Shown here one piece after another: positions 56,337 to 64,000 of a stretch of DNA of 64,000 bases (position 1 is the first letter of the stretch; each line of letters begins with the position of its first letter). This DNA is from Streptomyces sp. ITFR-21 (GTDB taxonomy: Bacteria > Actinomycetota > Actinomycetes > Streptomycetales > Streptomycetaceae), in the NCBI RefSeq assembly GCF_031844685.1, contig NZ_CP134605.1, forward strand, positions 3,058,001 through 3,122,000, read 5' to 3'. A program made the position numbers and the translations under genes. Below the pieces are notes generated by a model, which ran no database searches, had not been told where the DNA came from, and saw only the letters and a list, made by a program, of their open reading frames with translations.

Positions 56337-59300
56337 TGGCTGACGACCCGACCCCGTATCCGGAGCCCTTCGAGATGGCGGAGGTGCTGTGGCTGCACGC
56401 CTATCTCACGGTGGCGGAACGGCTGCCGGCGTCCGGTCGGCGGCGGTCCCCGCAGTCCGCGCCCGGGGACTCCGAAGCCCCGGGGACGGCCGGAGCGGGT
56501 CCCGGGTCCCGGTCCGACGCGGAGAGGTCCGACGCGGAGTCCGACGGGGAGAGGTCCGACGCGGAGTCCGACGGGGAGAGGTCCGACGGGGGGTCCGACG
56601 GGGAGAGGTCCGACGCCGAGCGGGCGCAGGAGGCGGACCGCTCCGCCGGGACGGACCCGTCGTCCGGTGCGCCGCCGCCGGCGCCCGGTGACCTGCTCCT
56701 GGTCCCGGCCGCCCCGGACCTGGCCGCGGGGCAGGTGCCGGTGCCGGGGGCCGAACCGGCCGCCCTCGGCGCCGGCGGGCAGGCCGCACCGGCCGCCCTG
56801 GTACGGGACCTGCGGGACGCGCCGGGGATCGCGCGCTCCCTGCGGTCGCTGAGGATGGCGCTGCCCTCGGCGTTCGAGGTGGAGCTCGACGAGGAGGCCA
56901 CCGCCGAACACGCCGCCGAGGACGGGCTGTGGCTGCCGTACGTCCGGCCGACGGACGAACGCCGCTTCGAACTGGTCCTCGTGGTGGACGACAACGCGAC
57001 CATGGTGGTCTGGCAGCAGACCGTCGGAGAGGTCGTCGCCGCGGCGGCGCAGTCGGGGGCCTTCCGCGATGTGCGGGTGCGGACCATGGGCGTACGGGGG
57101 ACGGCCGGGGCCGAGAACCCGGTGCTGCGCGGCCCGGACGCGCCCAACGGTCCGACCGGCGCGCCCGCGGAACTGGTGGACGGGACCGGCCGCCGGATCG
57201 TCCTCGTGCTGACCGACGGGCTGGGACCCCTGTGGCGGACCGGGGCCGGCCGCAGAGCGCTGGACCAGTGGTCGGCCGCCGGCCCGGTGGCGGTCGCGCA
57301 CCTGCTGTCCCAGCGGGACTGGCACCGCACCGCCCTCGCCCCCCGGCAGGCCAGGCTCCGCAGCCCGTACCCGGGGGCCCCCAACACCCGGCTCGCCGTC
57401 GACTTCGCGGCGGAGGACTACGACCCCTTCGATCCGCCGCCCGGGAGCTGGACGGCGGCCGTCCCGGTGGTCGAGCTGAACGCGGACTGGCTCGGCCGGT
57501 GGGCCCAACTGGTGTCCGGCGAGGAGCAGGGCCCGGTGGACCTCCCGGCGCTGCTGCTGGGAGTGCCCGACCAAGCGGCGGACGACGACCTCGGGGCGCC
57601 CGCGGTGTCGGTGCCGCCGCCGGCACGTGAACTCGTCCGGCGCTTCCGCAGCCGCGCCTCGCACACCGCCTTCCGGCTCGCCACCCACCTGGCCGCCGTC
57701 GTCTCCGAACCCCAGGTGATCCGGTACGTCCAGCGCACGCTGGTCCCCGAGTCGCGACCCGCGCACCTGGCGGAGCTGTTCCTCAGCGGCCTGCTGCGGC
57801 AGACGCCGCCCGACACCCGGCACACCACGGGGGGCATCCCGCTGGACTTCGTCGACGGCGCGCGCGAGGAACTGCTGGCGGCCGCGATGCGCTCGGAGAC
57901 CGCACGCGTGGTCAGGTCGGTGGCGGAATCCTACGGCGACCGGTTCGAGGGGATGCGACGGCTGAGCGGCGCCCTGCTCGCTCCGGGGGAATCGCCCGTT
58001 CCCACCGTGACGCCGGAGAGCATGCCGTTCATGCGGGTCGAACTGGCGGTTCTTCGCGCTCTTTCCGGGCCCTATCTGCAGCGCGCCGAACGCGTCAGCG
58101 CCGCTTTGGAAAGCGCTGTGCGGGGGACAGCGCCCTCCGACATGGCCCCCGGGCTCACCAAAAGCCCAGGACAGATGGTCCATGATGTCAATGATCAACA
58201 CCCGATTTCCGATTTGGACGGCTTGGTAATGACCGACACCTCTGCCAGCACCCAGCACAGCCCAGACACCACCGCCGGCACGACGGTCGGGCAGATTCCG
58301 GCGCCCACCGTTGACGGGCAGCCGGAGGCCGGATCACCGCCGTCCAGAAAGAAGACCGGGGACACCGGCACGGGCGGGGCACGGCTTTCCCGGCCGCCGG
58401 TCGCCGGCGTACCCGCGGTGTGGGGCAGCGTCCCGCCCAAGAACCCCAACTTCGTCGGGCGGGAGGACCTGCTCGCCCGGGTGCGGGACCAACTGGTGAC
58501 CGGCTCCACCTCGGCGGTGCTGCCGCACGCGCTGCACGGTATGGGCGGCGTCGGGAAATCGCAGATCGCCATTGAATACGTCTACCAGTACGCTTCCGAC
58601 TACGACGTCATCTGGTGGATTCCCTCCGAACAGCCGTCGATGATTCTGAGCGCACTCGCCGAACTCGCCCAAAGGCTGGGCCTGGACGTCGGCAACGAAG
58701 CGATTACGGCGGTCCCGGCGGTCCGTGAGGCGCTGCGCAGCGGGGTTCCCTACCGCAATTGGCTGCTTGTGTTCGACAACGCCGAGAACGTCGAGACCGT
58801 CCGGCAGTACTTCCCCAATGGCGGCACCGGAAAGATTCTCGTCACGTCCCGGAACCAGGAATGGGACCGGGTGGCCAGGACGCTGTCCGTGGACATCTTC
58901 ACCCGCGAGGAGAGCAAGAGCCTGATCCGCCGCCGGGCCCGCGCGCTCAGCGACTCCGACGCCGACCTGGTCGCCTCGGCCCTCGGCGACCTGCCGCTCG
59001 CCGTCGAACAGGCCGCTGCCTGGTTGGCGGTGACCGGGATGCCGGTACAGGACTACGTGGGTCTGCTCAGCGCGAGGGAGAGCGAGCTGCTGCTCGACCT
59101 CGTCCCCTCCCCCGACTACCCGATGTCGGTGGCCGCCGCCTGGGACGTCTCCCTGCGGCGGCTGGAGGAAAGCAATCCGGCCGCGCTGCAGTTCCTCCAG
59201 GTGTGCGCGTTCTTCGCCCCGGAGCCCATCGCCCGCAGCCTGTTCAACAACGTGCGCAACACCAGCATCGCGCCGGAACTGGACAAGGCGCTCGGCAACC

Positions 59301-60895
59301 CGGTGGCGCTCGGCCGGGCCATCCGCGAGGTGGGCGTGTACTCCCTGGCCCGCATCGAGCACCGGCACAACACCATCCAACTGCACCGGCTGGTCCAGGC
59401 CGTGCTGGTCCAGCGCATGTCGCAGCAGCAACAGGCGGACATGCGGCACGGCGCGCACCTGCTGCTCGCCGACGCCAACCCGAACAGTCCGCGGACACCG
59501 GCCCTGTGGCCGCGCTACCAGGCACTGCTTCCGCACGTCCTCAGCTCCAGGGCGGTGGAGTGCGATTCGCCCTGGGTCCGCAATCTCGTCCGTGGCATGG
59601 TGAATTTCCTCGACTCCTGGGGAGACACCACGGGGGCGGCGGCGCTGGCGCGGGAGGCCCGGGAGATCTGGACCGCGAAGTTCGGCGCCGAGGACCCGCA
59701 GACGCTGCAGATGTCGACCTGGCTCGGTTACATTCTGCGGAGACTGGGCCAGTACGAGGAAGCCATGGTCGTGATGGAGCACACGGCCGATGTCTACGTC
59801 CGGACCGCGGGCGAGGACGAGGAGGAGACCCTCGACGCCCGCATCCAGTTCTCCAACGTCCCGCGGTTGAAAGCCGACTTCAAACGCGGGCTGGAGATCA
59901 ACAAGGATGTGTACGACCGGGCCCTGCGCGCCTTCGGCGAGGACGACCCCATCACGCTGCGCGCGGCGCACAGTCTCGGAGTCGGCCTGCGGCTGGCCGG
60001 CCACTTCAGCGAGGCCCTGGAACTCGACCAGAAGACAGTGCGGCTGCGCGCACTCGTACTCGGCGAGAACAGCTCTGAGACGCTGCTGACGATGGGCGGG
60101 CTCTCGATCGACATGCGGGAGGCCGGCGACTACCTGGGAGCCGTCGAGTACGAGGAGAAGGCCTACGAAATCTCCTGCCGGGTCTTCTCACCGGAACACC
60201 CCACCAGCGCGGGCCACGCCCGCATCCTGTCGGTCTGCCGCCGGCGCGCGGGTGACCACGCGGGGGCTCTCCAACTGGGCGAGATCGCGTACGCGCAGTT
60301 CGAAAGCCGCAATGGGGCCGCGCATCCGGACTCCGTTGCCTGCGCCGCCAACCTGATCGTCGACCTCCGGCAGGACGGCCAGCTCGAGCGGTCCCGGGAC
60401 ATCGGGGAGAAGACCATCGAGCGGTACGTCCTGGGCCTGGGAGCCGACTACCCGTACACGCTGTCGGCCCGCACGAACCTGGCCATCACGCTCCGGCAGC
60501 TCGGAGACCTCGACGGCGCCGAGGAACAGCTCGCGCAGGCACTGCCCGGCTTCCGCGCGAAGCTGGGCGACGAACACGTTTTCACCCTCACCGCGATCCT
60601 CGGCATGGCCAGCCTGGACAGTGCGAAGGGCCGCCACGCGGAGGCCCTGAAGGCGGACGAGCGGACGATGAAGGTCCTGACCCGGCTTTTCGGCGAGGAG
60701 CACCCGACCACCCTGGCCTGCGCCAACAACATGGCCCTCGACCTGCGCGCGCTGGGCCGGGCGGACGAGGCCAACGCCCTGCAGACCGAGACCCTGGCCC
60801 GCTACCGCCGCAAGCTCGGGGAGGGACACCCGGCAACTATCTCGGCGGCCAGCAGCCAGCGGGCCGAGGTCGACATCGCCCCGGTGCCGTTCTGA
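56336..60895 (+). CDS. vWA-like/SAV_2336-type protein fused to NB-ARC and TPR domains
   Basis: 1519 aa. Residues about 1-620 resemble the SAV_2336-type N-terminus of ternary conflict proteins with a vWA-like strand (FELVLVVDDNATMVVW) whose MIDAS motif is degenerate, and a low-complexity (S/D/E/R/G)n repeat near 60-100. Residues about 700-1010 form an NB-ARC STAND module with HGMGGVGKSQIAIEY (Walker A near 735), NWLLVFDNAENV (Walker B), ILVTSRNQEW and DLPLAVEQAA. About twelve TPR units follow to the end (for example TLQMSTWLGYILRRLGQYEEA). It could sense a ligand by TPR and switch by NTP hydrolysis. It resembles FxSxx-system TPR proteins, but no FxSxx peptide or radical-SAM maturase is present. 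Confidence 0.85.
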   Translation: MADDPTPYPEPFEMAEVLWLHAYLTVAERLPASGRRRSPQSAPGDSEAPGTAGAGPGSRSDAERSDAESDGERSDAESDGERSDGGSDGERSDAERAQEADRSAGTDPSSGAPPPAPGDLLLVPAAPDLAAGQVPVPGAEPAALGAGGQAAPAALVRDLRDAPGIARSLRSLRMALPSAFEVELDEEATAEHAAEDGLWLPYVRPTDERRFELVLVVDDNATMVVWQQTVGEVVAAAAQSGAFRDVRVRTMGVRGTAGAENPVLRGPDAPNGPTGAPAELVDGTGRRIVLVLTDGLGPLWRTGAGRRALDQWSAAGPVAVAHLLSQRDWHRTALAPRQARLRSPYPGAPNTRLAVDFAAEDYDPFDPPPGSWTAAVPVVELNADWLGRWAQLVSGEEQGPVDLPALLLGVPDQAADDDLGAPAVSVPPPARELVRRFRSRASHTAFRLATHLAAVVSEPQVIRYVQRTLVPESRPAHLAELFLSGLLRQTPPDTRHTTGGIPLDFVDGAREELLAAAMRSETARVVRSVAESYGDRFEGMRRLSGALLAPGESPVPTVTPESMPFMRVELAVLRALSGPYLQRAERVSAALESAVRGTAPSDMAPGLTKSPGQMVHDVNDQHPISDLDGLVMTDTSASTQHSPDTTAGTTVGQIPAPTVDGQPEAGSPPSRKKTGDTGTGGARLSRPPVAGVPAVWGSVPPKNPNFVGREDLLARVRDQLVTGSTSAVLPHALHGMGGVGKSQIAIEYVYQYASDYDVIWWIPSEQPSMILSALAELAQRLGLDVGNEAITAVPAVREALRSGVPYRNWLLVFDNAENVETVRQYFPNGGTGKILVTSRNQEWDRVARTLSVDIFTREESKSLIRRRARALSDSDADLVASALGDLPLAVEQAAAWLAVTGMPVQDYVGLLSARESELLLDLVPSPDYPMSVAAAWDVSLRRLEESNPAALQFLQVCAFFAPEPIARSLFNNVRNTSIAPELDKALGNPVALGRAIREVGVYSLARIEHRHNTIQLHRLVQAVLVQRMSQQQQADMRHGAHLLLADANPNSPRTPALWPRYQALLPHVLSSRAVECDSPWVRNLVRGMVNFLDSWGDTTGAAALAREAREIWTAKFGAEDPQTLQMSTWLGYILRRLGQYEEAMVVMEHTADVYVRTAGEDEEETLDARIQFSNVPRLKADFKRGLEINKDVYDRALRAFGEDDPITLRAAHSLGVGLRLAGHFSEALELDQKTVRLRALVLGENSSETLLTMGGLSIDMREAGDYLGAVEYEEKAYEISCRVFSPEHPTSAGHARILSVCRRRAGDHAGALQLGEIAYAQFESRNGAAHPDSVACAANLIVDLRQDGQLERSRDIGEKTIERYVLGLGADYPYTLSARTNLAITLRQLGDLDGAEEQLAQALPGFRAKLGDEHVFTLTAILGMASLDSAKGRHAEALKADERTMKVLTRLFGEEHPTTLACANNMALDLRALGRADEANALQTETLARYRRKLGEGHPATISAASSQRAEVDIAPVPF

Positions 60896-60922
60896 GCTCC
60901 CGTCGGGTCCGCCGGCCCCGCG

Positions 60923-60975
60923 GGCGCCCGGTCGGCCCCGTCGCCGATGATGGCGGCGCGGCGCGGCCGGGCGCC
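60923..60975. terminator. Possible terminator between convergent genes
   Basis: A 9-base inverted repeat (GGCGCCCGG and CCGGGCGCC) with a 35-base loop lies between the TPR gene and the antiporter gene. The loop is long, so the call is weak. Confidence 0.4.
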
Positions 60976-61009
60976 GGCGGGCCCGGCCCGTCCGGCGCCC
61001 GCCGACGTT

Positions 61010-62296
61010 CTACTGCCGCGGTGCCGGCTCCGGGTCGCCCATCGCGGCGGAGGCGTCGGACACGGTCCTGGCCCCGCGGATCCGGCGCAGCAGCCCGAGC
61101 GACGGACCGGTGGCCGCCGTGGTGAACAGCGCCATGACGACCAGCAGGGTGTAGAGCCGCGAACCGATGACGCCGGCGCGCAACCCGACGTCGAGCACGA
61201 TGAGTTCGGTCAGCCCCCGGGTGTTGAGCAGCAGCCCGGTCACCACGGCATCGGGCCAGGAGGAGCGGACGGCGCGGGCCGACAGCGTACCGGCGCCCAC
61301 CTTGCTCACCGTGGCCACCGCGCAGAGCAGCAGCAGGACCAGACCGTCGGAAGGGTGCAGCCCGCGCAGGTCGACCGCCAGCCCGGAGACCGCGAAGAAC
61401 ACCGGAAGCAGCAGGCCGCCGGTCTCCTGGAGCGGTCCCAGCAGCCTGCTGTCGGGCACGCCGTCCGGCTGGCGGGGCATGATGACTCCGGCCAGCAGCG
61501 CACCGAAGATGACGTGGAGTCCCAGGGCGTTGGTGGCCCACGCGGAGCCCAGTGCCACCGCGACCGCCACCGGGACGTCGTCGGCCACCAGGGTGCCCGG
61601 CCGGCGTTTCCACCACACCAGCAGCGGCCGTACCACGAAGACCATGACCAGCACGTACAGGGCCAGCAGCGCGATCCTGACCGCCCAGGAGGCCACCGAG
61701 CCGTGCTCGCCGCCGACCAGTACGAAGGCGAGCACCGGCCAGCTCAGCACGTCGACGAGGCCGGCGGCGGCCATCGCCACCGCGCCGGCGACCGTGCCGG
61801 ACAGCCCCTGGTCCCTGATGACGGCGGCCAGCACCGGAACCGCGGTGATCGACAGGGCGACGGCCAGGAAGAGGACGAATGTGGCGTCGACCGGATTCCC
61901 GCCGTTGACGGCGGCGAACCCGCGGCGGAAGAACAGCGCGGTGGCGATTCCCGTCAGCATGGGAATCGCGAATCCGCCCAGCGCGACGGCCCACACCGCG
62001 CGCCGCCCGCGCAGCAGGCCCAGATCCAGTTCATAGCCGACGGCGAAGAGGAAGAGAACCAGGGCCAGTTGGGCAACGGCGGTCAGAACCGGCCGAATCT
62101 GCAGCGGAAACAGGTTCTCATACATATGCCCGGGGGCCAGGCCCAGTAAGCTGGGCCCCAACGCGATACCCGCGAATAACTGGCCGATAACCGCCGGTTG
62201 CCGCAGCCTGCGGGCAGCCGCGCCCAAGGCGTGGGCGGTGGCGATGACGATCGCGAGCGCGGCGATGACATGGGTGACGGTGGCGTCCGGACTCAT
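61010..62296 (-). CDS. Cation/proton antiporter (CPA2 family)
   Basis: 428 aa from ATG 62296. About twelve or thirteen transmembrane helices are present with the CPA2 pattern: GQLFAGIALGPSLLG, FLFAVGYELDL, AVALSITAVPVLAAV, GLVDVLSWPVLAFV and a C-terminal LLLNTRGLTELIVLDVGL. It lacks a cytoplasmic TrkA/RCK domain. It exchanges Na+ or K+ for protons. It lies between the conflict-system core and the hydrolase-caspase genes on the opposite strand; whether it belongs to the system is unknown. Confidence 0.9.
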   Translation of the reverse strand: MSPDATVTHVIAALAIVIATAHALGAAARRLRQPAVIGQLFAGIALGPSLLGLAPGHMYENLFPLQIRPVLTAVAQLALVLFLFAVGYELDLGLLRGRRAVWAVALGGFAIPMLTGIATALFFRRGFAAVNGGNPVDATFVLFLAVALSITAVPVLAAVIRDQGLSGTVAGAVAMAAAGLVDVLSWPVLAFVLVGGEHGSVASWAVRIALLALYVLVMVFVVRPLLVWWKRRPGTLVADDVPVAVAVALGSAWATNALGLHVIFGALLAGVIMPRQPDGVPDSRLLGPLQETGGLLLPVFFAVSGLAVDLRGLHPSDGLVLLLLCAVATVSKVGAGTLSARAVRSSWPDAVVTGLLLNTRGLTELIVLDVGLRAGVIGSRLYTLLVVMALFTTAATGPSLGLLRRIRGARTVSDASAAMGDPEPAPRQ

Positions 62297-62417
62297 CCGC
62301 AGGGCCTTTCGAAGAGTTCCGCACCGCGCGGCACATTCCTTACGGAGTGTAGCTCCCGGATATCCGGTGACCTGTCGCGAAGACGGTCCCTCCCGTATTC
62401 TGGGAGAGGGGGCGACA

Positions 62418-63623
62418 GTGACGACGGTGATATTCGTACACGGCACCGGAGTACGCGAGCCGGGTGCGAGCGAAACACTGGGGCGGGTGCGGGACGGCTT
62501 ACGCCCGCTGCGCCCCGAGGTCGGTGTGGTGGCCTGCTCCTGGGGCGGCAGCGCGGGATCGGCGCTGCACGCGAACGGCCTGTCCGTCCCGGGCTACGGG
62601 CAGGCGCGCGGCTTCCCGGCCGCGGCGGACGACGATCCGGACGCGGCCGTCGAGTTGTGGGGGCTGCTCTACCTGGACCCGCTGCTCGAGCTCCGGCTGC
62701 CCGCGGTGGAGTCCGCGGCCCGGACCGAACTGCCCCCGGGAGCGGCGCCCCCGGGCGAGGCGCTCACCGCGGCGGCGCTGTCGCTCGGCGGCGACGGGCG
62801 GTTGCGCGACCTGCTGGAGGCGGCCGGACTGGCCGGGGACTTCGCCGCCGCCGTGGCCGCCGTGGTCACCGCTCCCGAGTGGCGCGACTTCCTGCGTACG
62901 GCGGGCGCGGGCGAGGACATCGCGGTGCCGGCGCGGGCGCTGCTGGCGGAGTCGGTCCGCCGACGCGTCGCGCGGGAGGCGGCCGCGCCGTCCCTGGACG
63001 GCGCGGCCCGCGACGCGGCCCTGGCCAGGATCGTGGAACTGCTCACCGGTACGGACCGCGCGCTCGCGCCGGGCACCCACCGCGGCCCGGCGCGGCTGGT
63101 CGGGCGCCTGGCCGGCCGGCTCGCGCTCGGCCTGGCCTCGGCCCAGGCGGTGAAGCGGCGTTCGGCGCTCACCGACGCCGCCCATCCGGCCGCCGGCGAC
63201 GTACTGCTCTATCTGGCCCGCGGCGGCGCGATCCGCCAGGCCGTCGCCCAAGCGGTCCGGACGGCGGAGCCGCCGGTGGTGCTGCTGGCGCACAGCCTCG
63301 GCGGCATCGCCTCGCTCGACCTGCTCGTCCTGACCCCGCTCCCGCAGGTCGCGCTGCTGGTCACCGTCGGCTCGCAGGCGCCGTTCCTGTACGAGTTGGG
63401 CGCGCTGCCCAGCCTGGAGCACGACCAGCCGCTGCCCCCGCACGTACCGCGCTGGCTGAACGTCTACGACCGGCGGGACCTGCTCGGCTACGTCGGCGGC
63501 GGCGTGTTCCCCGGCCGGGTCGAGGACGTCCGGGTGGACAGCCGACAGCCCTTCCCGCTCGCGCACAGCGCCTACTGGGGCAACCCGGAGCTGTACCGTC
63601 TCCTCGCCGCGGAGCTGCCATGA
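62418..63623 (+). CDS. Alpha/beta-hydrolase, putative effector component
   Basis: 401 aa from GTG 62418 behind GGGAGAGGGG. FVHGTGVREPG forms the oxyanion part, and VVLLAHSLGGIASLDLL is the nucleophile elbow with Ser. A likely acid is in NVYDRRDLLGY and the His in PLAHSAYW. A long helical insertion (about 60-280) separates the N-terminal strand from the elbow. It could be a lipase or esterase. It overlaps the caspase-like gene by four bases (ATGA), so the two are co-translated. Such hydrolases occur beside caspase-like proteins in conflict loci. Confidence 0.82.
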   Translation: MTTVIFVHGTGVREPGASETLGRVRDGLRPLRPEVGVVACSWGGSAGSALHANGLSVPGYGQARGFPAAADDDPDAAVELWGLLYLDPLLELRLPAVESAARTELPPGAAPPGEALTAAALSLGGDGRLRDLLEAAGLAGDFAAAVAAVVTAPEWRDFLRTAGAGEDIAVPARALLAESVRRRVAREAAAPSLDGAARDAALARIVELLTGTDRALAPGTHRGPARLVGRLAGRLALGLASAQAVKRRSALTDAAHPAAGDVLLYLARGGAIRQAVAQAVRTAEPPVVLLAHSLGGIASLDLLVLTPLPQVALLVTVGSQAPFLYELGALPSLEHDQPLPPHVPRWLNVYDRRDLLGYVGGGVFPGRVEDVRVDSRQPFPLAHSAYWGNPELYRLLAAELP

Positions 63624-64000
63624 CCGCCCCCGCCCGGCCGGACCGGACCTACGCCGTCGTCGTGGGCGTGGAGCAGTACGCCGCAGGACACACCTGGGAC
63701 CTGTCGGGGCCCGCCGCCGACGCGCGCCGCTTCACCTCCTGGCTGCGCGGGCACGGCGTGCCGGCGGCCAACATCTTCCTGCTGCTCAGCGCGTTGCCGG
63801 ACGCGCGCGGACCGCAGGTGGACGTCGCTTCCGGGGCCGCGGGACGGGAGTCGGTGCAGGAGGTGCTGACGCGCCGGCTGCCGGCGCTGGAAGGCGATCT
63901 GCTGTGGGTGTTCTGGGGCGGCCACGGGGTCACCGATCCCGACCGCGGCCGGCGGCTCTTCTACGCCGACGCGGTGCAGGGCGACCAGCGCAACCTGGAC
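63620..64000 (+). CDS. Caspase-like (peptidase C14) protein, cut by window end
   Basis: From ATG 63620 the visible 127 residues show the caspase fold start YAVVVGVEQYAAG, the helix DLSGPAADARRFTSWLRGHG, and the His of the Cys-His dyad in LLWVFWGGHGVTDPD. The catalytic Cys lies beyond the window. It is a likely effector protease, for self-cleavage or cell suicide, linked to the VMAP system by the hydrolase overlap and by the effector-associated domain of VMAP, but the recruitment is inferred. Confidence 0.85.
   Translation, partial: MTAPARPDRTYAVVVGVEQYAAGHTWDLSGPAADARRFTSWLRGHGVPAANIFLLLSALPDARGPQVDVASGAAGRESVQEVLTRRLPALEGDLLWVFWGGHGVTDPDRGRRLFYADAVQGDQRNLD

Noticed and set aside
55565-58258. 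897-aa minus-strand frame across the MoxR and vWA-like genes
   Set aside because: Shadow frame crossing a gene junction, without motif or start site.
56336-60895. Complete FxSxx-COOH peptide-maturation system
   Set aside because: The TPR/NB-ARC architecture resembles FxsT-type proteins, but no FxSxx-ending peptide, radical-SAM maturase or FxsC-like gene is present in the window.
60947-62149. 400-aa plus-strand frame across the antiporter
   Set aside because: Shadow; hydrophilic Gln/Arg/Gly-rich, while the minus strand encodes a clean polytopic membrane protein.

Overview
The window is high-GC actinobacterial DNA, most likely from a Streptomyces-like genus of the Streptomycetaceae. The signs are the strong G/C preference at third codon positions, frequent GTG and TTG starts, 1- or 4-base stop/start overlaps, and gene types typical of these bacteria: a SpoIIE phosphatase, ANTAR and STAS regulators, snapalysin, a Pro/Thr-linked GH6 cellulase behind a CebR-type operator, and SAV_2336/VMAP conflict genes. 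Gene calls come from reading the sequence and recognising motifs; no database search was possible.

Layout. 1-1.24 kb: 3' part of a SpoIIE-type phosphatase. 1.5-5.6 kb: an accessory patch in which two related copies of a VapBC-like toxin-antitoxin locus flank integrase and transposase scraps and a secreted GH6-CBM2 cellulase. 5.6-10.4 kb: a membrane-anchored protein, a Ser/Thr kinase and two decayed genes. 10.4-14.2 kb: an overlapping pair made of a P-loop NTPase and a membrane-anchored periplasmic-binding-type protein. 14.6-24.1 kb: a broken phosphotransferase gene, snapalysin, a metallophosphoesterase, a large secreted GH3 enzyme, a Pro/Asp/Glu-rich low-complexity ORF and a cupin.

24.3-33.1 kb: one leftward unit resembling a biosynthetic gene cluster. 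It holds FolE, QueD, QueE and QueC, which together convert GTP to preQ0, together with an EctB-like aminotransferase, an ATP-grasp ligase, a methyltransferase, a 2-oxoglutarate oxygenase and an MFS exporter. queE carries a 7-base insertion that breaks its frame just before the substrate-binding QGEG motif. 34.1-36.4 kb: a cis-prenyltransferase gene overlapping a gene for an MpaB/rubber-oxygenase-like (DUF2236) domain with a C-terminal EF-hand region. 36.9-40.1 kb: fur and katG, divergent around a palindromic operator. 40.2-53.4 kb: a triply damaged M48 peptidase gene, a cysteine-rich secreted protein, HtpG, LspA, two small envelope proteins, a Tat-exported phosphatase, a DksA-like protein, a STAS-GAF/ANTAR-GAF/ANTAR operon, a universal stress protein and SURF1.

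53.7-64 kb: a predicted NTP-dependent conflict system. It has VMAP, MoxR AAA+ ATPase and vWA-like/NB-ARC/TPR genes joined by 1- and 4-base overlaps, then (past an oppositely oriented cation/proton antiporter) an alpha/beta hydrolase overlapping a caspase-like peptidase cut by the window end. This and the preQ0-based cluster are the strongest candidates for unusual biology. Several genes carry small indels, some in G or C runs, so part of the apparent decay could be sequencing error; raw reads would settle it.
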